Part shown: piece by piece, positions 1 through 9,135 of the stretch
Layout: each line of letters starts with the position of its first letter
Position numbering within the stretch: the stretch's first letter is position 1
Notes under the pieces: model-generated
Databases searched by the model: none
What the model saw: only the letters and a program-made list of their open reading frames with translations
What the model was told of the DNA's origin: nothing
Translations under genes and position numbers: made by a program
From: a virus
Reading direction: 5' to 3' (one strand)
IMG/VR virus record: IMGVR_UViG_3300036853_000446
Location: 1-64,000 of that record
Length of the DNA stretch: 64,000 nucleotides

Positions 1-1031
1 GCGGCCGAGAAAACATGATCGAAGCTCAGGTCAATCGCCCGTGTCCAAAAGAGCGGCGATCCTGTTGGAAACGTCTGAGCGGAATTGTCGACGACGACAA
101 GTGAGCCCGCCGCGACGACAGGTGCCTCCAAGCCCTTGCGTACCCAACGGCTCGGCGCAGCCTCCGGAAGCGTCGTGGCCTCGTAGAAAACCGCTTCCTC
201 GTGTAGGGCGCGGCGCGCCGCGGGAAACGCGATCCGGTGAGTTGGCGTATTGAACAAAAGTTTGGTCGGGTCATTGAAGACCGCCGTATAGGCCCGCTCG
301 TACGCTCGGTATTTCAGGTCCCGAAAGAGCGGCTGCTCCAGCGTTGCGCTGAGATCGCCCGGGTCGTAGCTCCCCGGCGTGATCAGCACGTTATTGTACC
401 GATAATGATGACCCGACGGCGATGGCCCGCCCGGGTCTCGATTCCAAGCGTTGAATCGAAACTCGGTTGAATTGAGCCGACGGATCTCGACCCGCGGATT
501 GTCGAGCCACGAGTAATCGACCTCTACATCTCCCGTGGGAACTGGGTTGTTGGGTAGGACGATTTGCCCCCTGAGTCCGACGACCGCGACGGGGACCACG
601 GGCACGCCACCGACACGCACGACGACGTCGGCCGGGTCGTCCGCAATCTGGCCCGTCCGTGGATCGAAGAGCTGCCAATCGATGGTGCCACTATTCGCAT
701 CTGGCAAAATAAACCGTGCGCGGACCTTGACCTCGTTGATACTGATGATCGAGAGCACCTCGTAAACGCTGTCGTTTGAGACGCTGCCCGTCAGTCGAAG
801 CCTCTTGCCTATATCGCTCAAGGTCAAGGCTGCCCCGGGCAATGTGACGCACTCGTAAGTATCGAGCGATCCCGCCGTGCCCGCCTGCAGCGTGAGGGGA
901 GGCTTGGCTATCGGACCCCTGTCGGTGAATATGCTCTGGCTCGCGAGCGCCGAGACGCCCTCGACGAAATCAGAGTCCTCGGCTCCGCCGAAACCGCCCC
1001 TGCCGTATTTACCCCCGCCGAAGCCCGCCAC
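1..1031 (-). CDS. Structural protein, 3' end beyond window (fibre/baseplate region)
   Basis: An open frame of about 343 codons starts at a GTG (1029-1031) and stays open to the left edge, so the C-terminus is missing. It opens with a Gly-rich stretch (MAGFGGGKYGRGGFGG), a style seen at the start of phage structural proteins. Beta-rich sequence follows, with repeated V-x-V strands typical of virion proteins. A GAGG about 8 bases upstream could serve the GTG. The codon just before the start is a TAA in the same frame, ending the tiny ORF upstream, so initiation here probably depends on translational coupling. It lies downstream of the fibre gene at 1134-2687. No named family is recognised; the virion role is inferred from position and composition. 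Confidence 0.7.
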   Translation of the reverse strand, partial: MAGFGGGKYGRGGFGGAEDSDFVEGVSALASQSIFTDRGPIAKPPLTLQAGTAGSLDTYECVTLPGAALTLSDIGKRLRLTGSVSNDSVYEVLSIISINEVKVRARFILPDANSGTIDWQLFDPRTGQIADDPADVVVRVGGVPVVPVAVVGLRGQIVLPNNPVPTGDVEVDYSWLDNPRVEIRRLNSTEFRFNAWNRDPGGPSPSGHHYRYNNVLITPGSYDPGDLSATLEQPLFRDLKYRAYERAYTAVFNDPTKLLFNTPTHRIAFPAARRALHEEAVFYEATTLPEAAPSRWVRKGLEAPVVAAGSLVVVDNSAQTFPTGSPLFWTRAIDLSFDHVFSA

Positions 1032-1130
1032 TTATGGACCTCGTCTCATCTTGCCCGCGTCCTCGGGACCCTCGGTCGCACTTATGCCTTGGGTGAAGTC
1101 GTCAAGCACCAGGGTGTCGAGGTTGGTCAT
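1032..1130 (-). CDS. 32-codon ORF, possible truncated N-terminus or leader
   Basis: An ATG-initiated frame of 32 residues lies 3 bases after the stop of the preceding fibre gene. It ends in TAA (1032-1034), directly abutting the GTG of the next gene in the same reading frame. It contains a GPEDAGK motif that also occurs inside the upstream fibre protein (about residues 283-289), so it is not random sequence. It could be a real leader cistron that couples translation to the next gene, the N-terminus of that gene separated by a single stop codon, or a degraded duplicate of part of the fibre gene. No function is assigned. Confidence 0.35.
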   Translation of the reverse strand: MTNLDTLVLDDFTQGISATEGPEDAGKMRRGP

Positions 1131-1133
1131 GTG

Positions 1134-2687
1134 TCAGCGATTGTCGGCGACGAGCCCGAGCGCAGCGAGGGCGGCAACGAGTGAATCGATCTGATCCTGG
1201 AGGTCCACGCCCGTGATGGACTGGCGCGGGACGGGTGGACCGTCGTCGCCCAAGAAACGGATCGTCGCAGTCGTGTCCCCGTCCGCGCCCATCAGCAGAT
1301 TGGTAACAAAGCTGCCGAGCGGGCCATTGCCCTCGGTGCTGAACCGATGCCCGCCGTTCAACGGAACGCCTTCAGTCGTGGTGCTGCGCTCTTGTTGGTA
1401 GAGTCCGCCGCCCTCACATTGGATGTTCGTGGTCCCGAGCGCGCTCGAAACGAGGAAGGTAGAGGCTCCGCTCATCGATAGGAAGCCGGTTCCTTCGCCC
1501 AATGCTTGGATGTCTATGCCTCCCAGCGAGCGCAGAATGATATTGCTTGCCGTGCCGAGCGTGGCCAGTTCGATCACGGAATTGTTGGCCGTGGTGTGAA
1601 GAACTAGATGCGACTCATCGCCTTCGCCCGCACTCTCTATCAGGTTGACCTTTAGCGCCTCCTCGAGTGTGAGCCCGAGCCAAGCGGTGCCGTCAAACGT
1701 GAGGGGCTGCCCGATGTATGAGCCCGGCGCGAGCGTGGTGCCGCCGCCCCCGCCGACAACGTCCTCCGCTGCGACATATTCGATGTTGTCCCCCGCGGTA
1801 TTGACGCGCGCGAGCTTGCCTGCGTCCTCGGGCCCCTGGGGCGTGCTGAGTTCCGCCGAAGTCGCCGTTGTCGCTCGAGAGAGCACGATCCAGGTATTAC
1901 CCCCTTGGTGGGCCACCATGAGGCTTGCACCGCCTCGTAGCTCAACCGTCGGCTCGCTTCCGATGAATCCTCCACCCGCTGGCATCACCGTTGCCAGGTT
2001 TTCATCCGACCCCAGAGCTGCAATCCGCACTACGAAGCCCGAACGAGGCGCATCAGGCAATAGGAACTCCGCGGAGCCTCCGATCGTCGGGAGGTCCACC
2101 ACGTGCAAGGGTGCATCGGTGACCCCTGCTTGGAAAGGAGTCGTATCGACGACCTGAAACGGTAAGTCTGAGTACGTCCGGAGGAACTCATCGATTTGCC
2201 CGGCGTTTCCGTTCCCAGCCCAGCCGCGGACGTTGTCCCGGTAGTTCTGCTCGTCCGGCTTCACCGGCCGAGGACCGTCTGAGATGATCGCCAGGGCGAT
2301 CAGTGGCAACGGTGGCGGGTTTCCCTGGAACGGTGGAAGCACAAAACCGCGGGCGTTTGGTATCCCAAAACACCTGATGTCCCGGTCCACGTGACCTGAG
2401 ACGTCGCTGACCTCGAGCATCACGCGGTATGTCCCCGCCACATCCGGAATGAAGTCCGCCGTAGGACTTCCGTCCACCGCTTGAGCGATAATTTGAGGCG
2501 AACCTGCCGGGGGAAAGGTTGCGCTGTCCGAAGGTGCGTCGAGCATGTAGAGCCTCCAACTGACGACGCCCGTGTCATTGCCGTTCGAGATGGTGACCTT
2601 TGAGAAATCACCGTGAACTCCGAACACAGCCTTTCCAGCCGCGTCAGTGTTGGCGCCCTGAACGAACTGAATGAGAGCTGTAGCCAT
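1134..2687 (-). CDS. Tail fibre-like virion protein (517 aa)
   Basis: The ATG start is preceded by AAAGGGGAT at good spacing. The N-terminal ~110 residues look like an Ig/PKD-type beta domain (SWRLYMLDAP ... AGTYRVMLEVSD). A Pro-rich linker follows, then modules rich in short hydrophobic strands, a Gly-rich hinge (VVGGGGGTT) and repeated Leu/Ile-Thr strands that suggest a beta-helical fibre. The C-terminus ends in a short amphipathic helix (LQDQIDSLVAALAALGL), which could trimerise. A 130-base spacer separates it from the upstream gene, the longest gap in this part of the operon; I see no clear promoter in it. Role as an adhesin or fibre is inferred from architecture and position next to baseplate genes; no family is named. 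Confidence 0.65.
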   Translation of the reverse strand: MATALIQFVQGANTDAAGKAVFGVHGDFSKVTISNGNDTGVVSWRLYMLDAPSDSATFPPAGSPQIIAQAVDGSPTADFIPDVAGTYRVMLEVSDVSGHVDRDIRCFGIPNARGFVLPPFQGNPPPLPLIALAIISDGPRPVKPDEQNYRDNVRGWAGNGNAGQIDEFLRTYSDLPFQVVDTTPFQAGVTDAPLHVVDLPTIGGSAEFLLPDAPRSGFVVRIAALGSDENLATVMPAGGGFIGSEPTVELRGGASLMVAHQGGNTWIVLSRATTATSAELSTPQGPEDAGKLARVNTAGDNIEYVAAEDVVGGGGGTTLAPGSYIGQPLTFDGTAWLGLTLEEALKVNLIESAGEGDESHLVLHTTANNSVIELATLGTASNIILRSLGGIDIQALGEGTGFLSMSGASTFLVSSALGTTNIQCEGGGLYQQERSTTTEGVPLNGGHRFSTEGNGPLGSFVTNLLMGADGDTTATIRFLGDDGPPVPRQSITGVDLQDQIDSLVAALAALGLVADNR

Positions 2688-2817
2688 CGCGCGATCCCCT
2701 TTCAGGTGACGCTTCGCGCCTCGCCGTAGCCATACGGCCTGTCGTCACGAACTTCCAATGTGGCGGTGTGCATAATTTTTGAGGGCATGCGGAGTTCTCT
2801 GTCACTTAGGCCCGGCA

Positions 2818-3660
2818 TCAAAGGACTAGATGTGACCGGATGTTACCGTGCGCCTCCCCGACCACCGCCTGATTCTCCTTCTTGCCCAGGCGATCGATGT
2901 CCCGGAGACCCGCCCAGTAGCTCCGGAAGTCCTCGTAGAAGTAGCTCTGCAGCTTCCACCGCATCTCGTCGAAAATGTGACCAAGGGTGTCGTCCGTGTG
3001 ATTCGGGTCGTTCGGGTCATAGACGTCCGTGAAGATGAACCGGATCTGAAAGATCGTGTGCGCCGGACGGATGATGTCCAGAATGACCCGAATGGACGAT
3101 TGCAGGTCGAAGATGCCCTGGGGAAACTTGTTGTGCGTGGCAATATCGATCTGGAACCCGAACTGATCCGAGATGTCCAAGCCCGCTGATCCCTGTCGAA
3201 TCAGCAGAAAGTTCTCGAGGACTCTAAAGTCAGTCTTCAGAAACAGCCCGACGGCGTCCTTGATCGCTGAGGGAACCGACCCCTGGAAATAGACTCGGAT
3301 CAGATTGAGGAGGAACTGCCGAAACTCATCGTCGTCGAATTCCAGGCTCGGCAACCTGTTATTGAGGAAACAGAGGTAGCCAACGACGCCATAGAGAAAC
3401 TCGCTCCGCGTCCGGGTGAAATCGACGTCTGAGCTGACGTCCTCGAGCGCCAGCTCGATCTTGGCCAACTCGACGGCGACCGCTTTGCATTCGACGGTGT
3501 AGTGCGGGCCCTGCACCGTCGACGTGTAGTTCGACGGCAACAGTCGAAGCAATGTCGAGAAGATCGCCTGCGCGCGCTGAAGTATCCTGAGGTTGTATTC
3601 TTTCCCGCGCCGCTCGACGCTAAAGTTTAGCCGGGAAGAATCGATGATGAAGCGCGCCAT
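2818..3660 (-). CDS. Baseplate-region structural protein (280 aa)
   Basis: It begins at an ATG overlapping the stop of the baseplate-J gene (TGATG), so the two are probably translationally coupled. The protein is mostly helical with conserved-looking aromatic clusters (AIFSTLLRLLPSNY; FLYGVVGYLCFLNNRLPSLEF; EDFRSYWAGLRDIDRLG). There is no signal peptide or membrane segment. In myoviruses the gene after the J/gp6-like protein is often a wedge or tail-protein-I component linking baseplate to fibres, which fits here with a fibre gene following. The sequence does not let me confirm membership of the tail protein I family. Confidence 0.6.
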   Translation of the reverse strand: MARFIIDSSRLNFSVERRGKEYNLRILQRAQAIFSTLLRLLPSNYTSTVQGPHYTVECKAVAVELAKIELALEDVSSDVDFTRTRSEFLYGVVGYLCFLNNRLPSLEFDDDEFRQFLLNLIRVYFQGSVPSAIKDAVGLFLKTDFRVLENFLLIRQGSAGLDISDQFGFQIDIATHNKFPQGIFDLQSSIRVILDIIRPAHTIFQIRFIFTDVYDPNDPNHTDDTLGHIFDEMRWKLQSYFYEDFRSYWAGLRDIDRLGKKENQAVVGEAHGNIRSHLVL

Positions 3661-6600
3661 CAGGCTGCCTCCACCGCTTTTATCGTGAGCGTGAAGTTGC
3701 CCAAGTCGATAAACTCGACTTGCGTCGGTACAATGTCGTGTGGGCCACGATCACCCCGGATCACGTAGCTGGCGGCGTAGCGGTGTTGATCGGGATTGTC
3801 GACAGGGCTTCCCGCGCCGCTCAAGGAGACCACGATATGGTTCGCCGTGAGGCGCAACCGCTCGGCAGCGATGTCGTCGGCGTCCGTGAAGCCGTCGGCG
3901 ATCAGAGTCGCGTCGTCCGAGAACCCCGCGATCGAAGCGCCGTCCCGACCGATAATATAAGCCTGCCCAGCTGCCGCGCCGACGTTTAACAGCGACGCAG
4001 CCAGGGTCAGTGGTTCATCGTCCTCGAAGACCCCCTTATGCTCCGTGAGTAGCCCTCCCCCGTCGGTCGTTGGATAGTTCAAAGGGTTTGAGAGAATGAA
4101 TACGACGCTGCTGCCAATGTCGAGCGAGGACAACCGGCTATTCGTCGAGAGGAGCGTGACCCTCAACTTTCTCGAACCGTCCGCGTAGCCCATTCGCGCA
4201 AGCGGCAACACCTGGAAATCAACGCCCTCTGTCGAATCGATCGCGTTGATCATATCCGATTGCGCGGTGCCCTGACCGATCAACTTCGAATTGAGTTCGA
4301 TGGAGACATTGGTCCGGATCGCCGGGTCAGCGGAGTCTTTCGAAGCGCCCTGCTTGAGCTGTACCGTCGTATCGACGACGACCGAGTTCTGGACCGCTTG
4401 TTTGACGATCACATCCGCGGTCACATGGCGACGCGCATCGACCTTTTGTTGGAGTTGCTGCAGGAGGTCGTTGATGACGTAGGTCACCGTAAAGTTCTCA
4501 TCATGTTGATAGTCGACGAGGACCGTTTCACCGCTCGAGATTCGGGAGGCGTTGGTCCGCACGATCTTGACCGGTGTCGTTGCCGTCCCCGCGACGATCT
4601 CATAGTCGGGCGCAACACTCCCTACCCTTACCAACTCCGCAGCCGCCGTCGGCCCGAAATACTCCACCAGTCGGTCCTGGCTGAACATCTTCAAGGTCGC
4701 CGTGTTGATGCCGACGTTTCTCAGGGGCTCCTCGAAGAAGCCGATGAGAATATGACTCTCGGCCGTCACCGGGATCGCGTCGCCGGTCGGAATTCCGCCC
4801 ACCTGGTTGATGACCAGAAAGTCCTTGGCGATGGTGCTCTCGCCGGTGAGCAGTGGGTCGTCGGTCTTGTAAAGATTGAAGCCATCGTCGAGGTCGAGGG
4901 GCCCCGACGATTGACCGGCAACGGAGACAACGCGACGAACCGGCTGAAGCGAGAACGTGAAGCGGTTGATGCTCCGGAAGCGGTAATCGGCGGTGATGAT
5001 ATCGTTGATGTGTGTCGAGGGCTGCACGACGGACGCATTGAGCCGGAAGGTCTCAAAATCGATGATGATGACGCCGGTCAGATCAAAGTTGCTGCCCGTG
5101 GTTGCGTTCCGAACGCCTAACCCTTCGGCAAGATCGTCGAGAATCTCGCCCACCGGCGTGCCCACGGTGACCCGCGCGTCGAGCACCCGGAAGGTGAGCG
5201 TCGCGAGGTCGACAATCTCGCAGCGAATGTCGCGGGCAACCTGGAACGAGAAGGCGAATTTCTCCGCCACTGTCCGCTCGCGGAGGCCCTGCACCCAGAT
5301 GTCGACTTTGCCACCGATGTGCTTCTTCCGCAGCTCGTCGTAGTCCCGCATCATGAGCGGGTCACCACTCTTGACGATCTTGCTCTTTACGATACCGATG
5401 CTCTCTGCCGCCGTCGCGGCGTACCCCCCTTCAGTGCCGGCATCGACGCCAACGAAGCCGAGTTGCGCTCGAGTTGCCAGATCGGCATTGCTCTCGCGCA
5501 GCGTTCCGAATCTCGTTGCCTCTCGATTGACGACCTGCAAGCCCGACACTCCAGAGACGAGGTTCTTGATCTGGCCCGCGGAGCGGTTGCCATTGGTCCC
5601 GATGAACTCGGCGGTGACGTCGACGGTGATCTCGTACTGCTGAGTATCGAAATTGAAGAATGCGTCAGCGGCGTCTGCCGTCATCACGAATGTGCCACCG
5701 ACGACATACCGGACCGCGGGCAATCCGTTATCGGAATCGGCGTCCGTGGAGACAACGGAGCCGGAAGGGATGATGACGTCGCGCCTCGGTCGCGTGCCGC
5801 TGAAATAAACCACCTGCCCTACCGCCGGGCGACCCGGAAGCCGCGTCTTGTTGTAGTTCCCCGCGATCTTGTCGAACTGGGTATCGATCAGGCTTTGGAC
5901 CGACGGATCGGATTGAAGACCCAGGGCAGCCTTCAGCGCCTGCTTGTACGAGTTGCCTGCCACGGAATCAGAAACGCCGTCACCATTGGCGTCGTCGATC
6001 TGAAGGAGGGTCAGGAAACTCCCGCTCCGGTGCACGAAATCGATGATGAACCAGACACGCTCGACCTCCGAGGCGAATGGATCAATGCTGACGTCCCGCG
6101 ACGTGGATCCCGGGATGAGGCTGATCTCCTGGTCAAGTCTTTGGATCGCCGAAACGTAGTCTCGTACGACCTCGATCTGGGTCCGACCTGGCAAGTCTCG
6201 GATTGTCGTATCGATGACGAGCGGTGAACCGAGCACCTCTTGCGAGTGCGGCGTCTCAAATTCGAGATTTTGCGCCCGGTCGAAGAAGATGGCCGTTATC
6301 GTATAGTAGAGAGGCTCGGCCCCATCCACGTCCACGAACTGGTCAGAGTTGATGATCCCGTCCGCCTCAGTTCCGCTCCGGACATGGGTGAACCCGACAA
6401 AGTCCTCGAGTTCATACGCCGACAGAGACCCGTTGAACCTCATGTCAGTGAAGACACCCGAGACGTCGACGGTCGTATCGGACACCGTGCTCAACACTTG
6501 CCCAAACTCGTCTTCCAGCGTGACGACGGTGCGCGCGATGTTGCCTTGCGGGGTAAAGACGGCTTGTGACGAGACGATCTCCGTGATGTCCTCCTCTTGT

Positions 6601-7139
6601 GTCGTCACTTCGCTGATGGGGCTTGCGTTGATTCGGAAGCGCCCTGATGACCCGCCGGGACTCGTGCTCGCGTAGAAATTGAAACCGCGGAACACCAGCG
6701 GGTCGGTGAACCCGGGGTTGTCCGTTGGCAGGCGGCTCGACACGAGCAGGGTGACCGAGCCCCGCCTCCGTCGAACACGGATCCCTGTGGGGATGACGGC
6801 GTCCGATTGGGTCGACGATTGGACCCTCGTGATCTGCGCCGTCGAGGACGGGCTAACGCCTCCCACGATGTCGATCGCGCGGAGCAGAATCGTGTTCTGT
6901 CCGAAATCCAGATCCAGGCCGTCAGGGAAGGAGGCAAGATTCGGAATCGCGAATGCCGGACCGTCCAACCGGATCATGGCCGAGTCGGAAACGAACGGAC
7001 CACCGTTGATCGACACCTGAATGTCGATGGTATTTGCCGCAGCAAGGCCCGACAAGAAGACCGCCCTCTGGTTCGTCGAGAGGGTCAGACTCGTCGCGCG
7101 TGAGCCATCGGGGGCATCGATCTGCGGGGCACTCGCCAT
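3660..7139 (-). CDS. Baseplate J-like / gp6-like wedge protein (~1159 aa)
   Basis: This is a large baseplate wedge protein. The central third (roughly residues 450-750) carries the features of the Baseplate_J family (PF04865): an IPSGSVVSTDAD segment, a YEITVDVTAEFIGTNGN segment, then NREATRFGTLRESNADLATRAQ, and a pattern of strands up to a GGYAATAAES helix. The N-terminal ~450 residues contain Ig/FN3-like beta domains not found in the minimal J protein, and a C-terminal ~350-residue extension is also beta-rich. T4 gp6 (660 aa) and P2 gpJ (302 aa) are much shorter. I use the ATG at 7139; a TTG two codons upstream is also possible. No good ribosome site is visible. The stop overlaps the next gene (TGATG). 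Confidence 0.8.
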   Translation of the reverse strand: MASAPQIDAPDGSRATSLTLSTNQRAVFLSGLAAANTIDIQVSINGGPFVSDSAMIRLDGPAFAIPNLASFPDGLDLDFGQNTILLRAIDIVGGVSPSSTAQITRVQSSTQSDAVIPTGIRVRRRRGSVTLLVSSRLPTDNPGFTDPLVFRGFNFYASTSPGGSSGRFRINASPISEVTTQEEDITEIVSSQAVFTPQGNIARTVVTLEDEFGQVLSTVSDTTVDVSGVFTDMRFNGSLSAYELEDFVGFTHVRSGTEADGIINSDQFVDVDGAEPLYYTITAIFFDRAQNLEFETPHSQEVLGSPLVIDTTIRDLPGRTQIEVVRDYVSAIQRLDQEISLIPGSTSRDVSIDPFASEVERVWFIIDFVHRSGSFLTLLQIDDANGDGVSDSVAGNSYKQALKAALGLQSDPSVQSLIDTQFDKIAGNYNKTRLPGRPAVGQVVYFSGTRPRRDVIIPSGSVVSTDADSDNGLPAVRYVVGGTFVMTADAADAFFNFDTQQYEITVDVTAEFIGTNGNRSAGQIKNLVSGVSGLQVVNREATRFGTLRESNADLATRAQLGFVGVDAGTEGGYAATAAESIGIVKSKIVKSGDPLMMRDYDELRKKHIGGKVDIWVQGLRERTVAEKFAFSFQVARDIRCEIVDLATLTFRVLDARVTVGTPVGEILDDLAEGLGVRNATTGSNFDLTGVIIIDFETFRLNASVVQPSTHINDIITADYRFRSINRFTFSLQPVRRVVSVAGQSSGPLDLDDGFNLYKTDDPLLTGESTIAKDFLVINQVGGIPTGDAIPVTAESHILIGFFEEPLRNVGINTATLKMFSQDRLVEYFGPTAAAELVRVGSVAPDYEIVAGTATTPVKIVRTNASRISSGETVLVDYQHDENFTVTYVINDLLQQLQQKVDARRHVTADVIVKQAVQNSVVVDTTVQLKQGASKDSADPAIRTNVSIELNSKLIGQGTAQSDMINAIDSTEGVDFQVLPLARMGYADGSRKLRVTLLSTNSRLSSLDIGSSVVFILSNPLNYPTTDGGGLLTEHKGVFEDDEPLTLAASLLNVGAAAGQAYIIGRDGASIAGFSDDATLIADGFTDADDIAAERLRLTANHIVVSLSGAGSPVDNPDQHRYAASYVIRGDRGPHDIVPTQVEFIDLGNFTLTIKAVEAA

Positions 7140-7175
7140 ATACAAGGCAGCGCGAAAAAGAGAATACTTAGTGCT

Positions 7176-8339
7176 CTACCGGCCGAGGGCGGGGACATCG
7201 TTTTGCCTCCGCAATGAATCCTGAACGGAAGAGCCCAGAAGATCGATGGGGAGCGGTAGCTGGAGGCCGCGCGAGATCTGAATGGGGGAACTCGACCGAT
7301 TTTGCACGAAAGCGTTGACATAGACCACGGTCGGATTGACAGGGTCCTGCTCGAGATTCACGACGAGCAGGCGGAAGGGGTATTCCTCGTCCGAGACGAA
7401 TTGCACCCGGTCCTCCTGCTCACTCTTGATCGCCTGCCATCGGCGGAACGCCTCCTGCAGGTCGCTGAGAATCAGATTCTGCATCAGCCCGTGGTCGGAA
7501 ATCTTCTTCCCGATGGCCTCGAGCAGCCCCGTCCCATACCACGGATGAAAGGGGTTACTGCCCTTCTCCGTATAGGTGATCTTGAGCACTTCCTGGCTGA
7601 GCAGCTCGGCGTTGCGCACCTTGATGACGTTACCGGCCGCTGTATATTGCCAATCGTTCTCGATGCCGACGCCGCCACAGCGCCGGCACTCTTGCCGCAC
7701 CGTCGTGTAGTTGATCTCGACGAAATCTGTCGCGCTCTCGATGCGGCGGTCGAAGACGATCAGCCGGGTTGGTCTGTCGCTGAGTGTGTTTGGATCGTTG
7801 ATGAGGGACCACGGCGGGAAGACCTCTTGCCCGCGGTATACGCGACCCACGGTGAAGCCCAGCGTCCGAGCGAGGCTGCCCGTCGGGACGCCCGATTCCG
7901 AATGCGGTAACGCCTTGAAGACGATCCGGGCAGACGGCCCCCGGGTCGCCGTGAGCGCTTGAACCTGGAGCCGTCGCGACACCCTAAAGACCAGCCCGAC
8001 CACGGCTGAAGACAGCGCCTTCGTCAAGGCCTTCGCCGTGATACCTAGACCCGTCGGAGCTACGAAGTTCTGGTCAGGACCGCCGTTGACACTGACGATG
8101 AGGCGGTCATTCACGCCGGCTCGAATGTCAAAAGGTCCGGGACTCGAGCCTTTGGCCACTGCCGGAATCAAATGTCCGACGGACGTGATCTCCTGCTCTC
8201 CGTTGAATCGCACGCGAACCGAGGCCGCACTCGCAATGGGTCGGAGGGGGCGGACCGTCCTTCGGTCGGCGTTTAGAAAGAGCGCCTCCTCCACGACCAG
8301 ATGGGGGCAGACCTGCTCGATTCTTCGATCGTAGCTCAT
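7176..8339 (-). CDS. gp25-like baseplate wedge protein with zinc-knuckle insertion (387 aa)
   Basis: The ATG overlaps the previous stop (ATGA). The C-terminal ~110 residues (WYGTGLLEAIGKK ... DLQEAFRRWQ ... LLVVNLEQDP) have the helix-strand pattern of GPW/gp25-type wedge proteins, the partner of gp6/J in the T4 wedge. That fits the J-like gene directly downstream. The N-terminal half carries a repeat-type segment (LGITAKALTKALSSAVVG) that resembles modules in the sheath and in the gene at the right edge. A CRRCGG knuckle near residue 220 suggests metal binding, probably paired with other ligands in the trimer or wedge. Typical gp25 proteins are about 130 residues, so this is a fused or expanded form. 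The gp25 assignment is moderately sure. Confidence 0.65.
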   Translation of the reverse strand: MSYDRRIEQVCPHLVVEEALFLNADRRTVRPLRPIASAASVRVRFNGEQEITSVGHLIPAVAKGSSPGPFDIRAGVNDRLIVSVNGGPDQNFVAPTGLGITAKALTKALSSAVVGLVFRVSRRLQVQALTATRGPSARIVFKALPHSESGVPTGSLARTLGFTVGRVYRGQEVFPPWSLINDPNTLSDRPTRLIVFDRRIESATDFVEINYTTVRQECRRCGGVGIENDWQYTAAGNVIKVRNAELLSQEVLKITYTEKGSNPFHPWYGTGLLEAIGKKISDHGLMQNLILSDLQEAFRRWQAIKSEQEDRVQFVSDEEYPFRLLVVNLEQDPVNPTVVYVNAFVQNRSSSPIQISRGLQLPLPIDLLGSSVQDSLRRQNDVPALGR

Positions 8340-9106
8340 TTCGTCCTTCCCACATCGCCAGGTCCGACGAATCCCGTGCCTTGCCGTTGAGGCCTTTCGA
8401 CCACTCGATTGGGCCCGCCCGCCGCTGGGTCAACCGGCATCTCGACGTCGTACTGACTGAAGGGCGCGTGAGTGTTGAGCCCGAGGGGGTCAGAGCCGTG
8501 GTCATCGTAAATGGCCCGATAGTTCCGATTACCGATGAGCTGCTCGAGCTGATTAGCGACGAATTCGAGAGAGCCATCGGTCGTTGCCGCCGCCGCCGTC
8601 GCCTCGAGTTCGCGAATCTCCTCCGTGAGCTGGTCGGTGTAGTCGATGGCCCTGCGGATCTTTCGCTCGAGCAGGGTGAAGCGGTAATCGAGCACGTCCT
8701 GCACCGGTCGTCGCATCTTTCGCATCAGCTCGGAGCTGAAGGCGTCCTGCTGACCTCGGGTCCCGAGGACCTCACCGCTCGACATGGCGGTCGCTGGAAC
8801 CGCGGCGCTCCCTTGCAGAACGAAGACGGCCTGATTCTTGTTACGCGACCGCAAATCGAGAAAGGGATTTCCCCCAAGGACCTGGTACGCCGCGAGGAGC
8901 TTCCCGAGGTATGAGTCCGATGGATTGGCGGTCACTGCCTCTGGGACGTGGTTGCTATCGAAGCGGAAGACGAGGGTCCCCGTGCGTCCGATCTCGGCCT
9001 TCAGATGAGCGATTCGCGCTCTGAGCTGCCCTTGCTGCGCCCTGGCGAACACCAGGAAGCGCTCGAGCTGACTCTTGTTGAAGGTACCACTAAAGTCGAA
9101 CGCCAA
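8336..9106 (-). CDS. Baseplate-region structural protein (256 aa)
   Basis: The start is TTG with AAAGGCGG about 9 bases upstream. The N-terminus (FNKSQLERFLVFARAQQGQL) is a long amphipathic helix. A second helical stretch (VLDYRFTLLERKIRRAID ... LTEEIRELEATAAAA) is probably coiled coil. The C-terminus is Pro/Gly-rich and likely disordered. The stop overlaps the start of the gp25-like gene (ATGA), implying co-translation and perhaps a complex with it. I do not recognise the family. A baseplate wedge or scaffold role is inferred only from position. Confidence 0.6.
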   Translation of the reverse strand: MAFDFSGTFNKSQLERFLVFARAQQGQLRARIAHLKAEIGRTGTLVFRFDSNHVPEAVTANPSDSYLGKLLAAYQVLGGNPFLDLRSRNKNQAVFVLQGSAAVPATAMSSGEVLGTRGQQDAFSSELMRKMRRPVQDVLDYRFTLLERKIRRAIDYTDQLTEEIRELEATAAAATTDGSLEFVANQLEQLIGNRNYRAIYDDHGSDPLGLNTHAPFSQYDVEMPVDPAAGGPNRVVERPQRQGTGFVGPGDVGRTK

Positions 9107-9135
9107 CTCAAACCGCCTTTTGGATCCTGCTCACA

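Noticed and set aside
4260-6227. Long plus-strand frames (286 and 302 aa) opposite the baseplate-J gene
   Set aside because: They are antisense to a well supported gene, are Arg/Asp/Gly-rich low-complexity translations created by GC bias, and lack ribosome sites.
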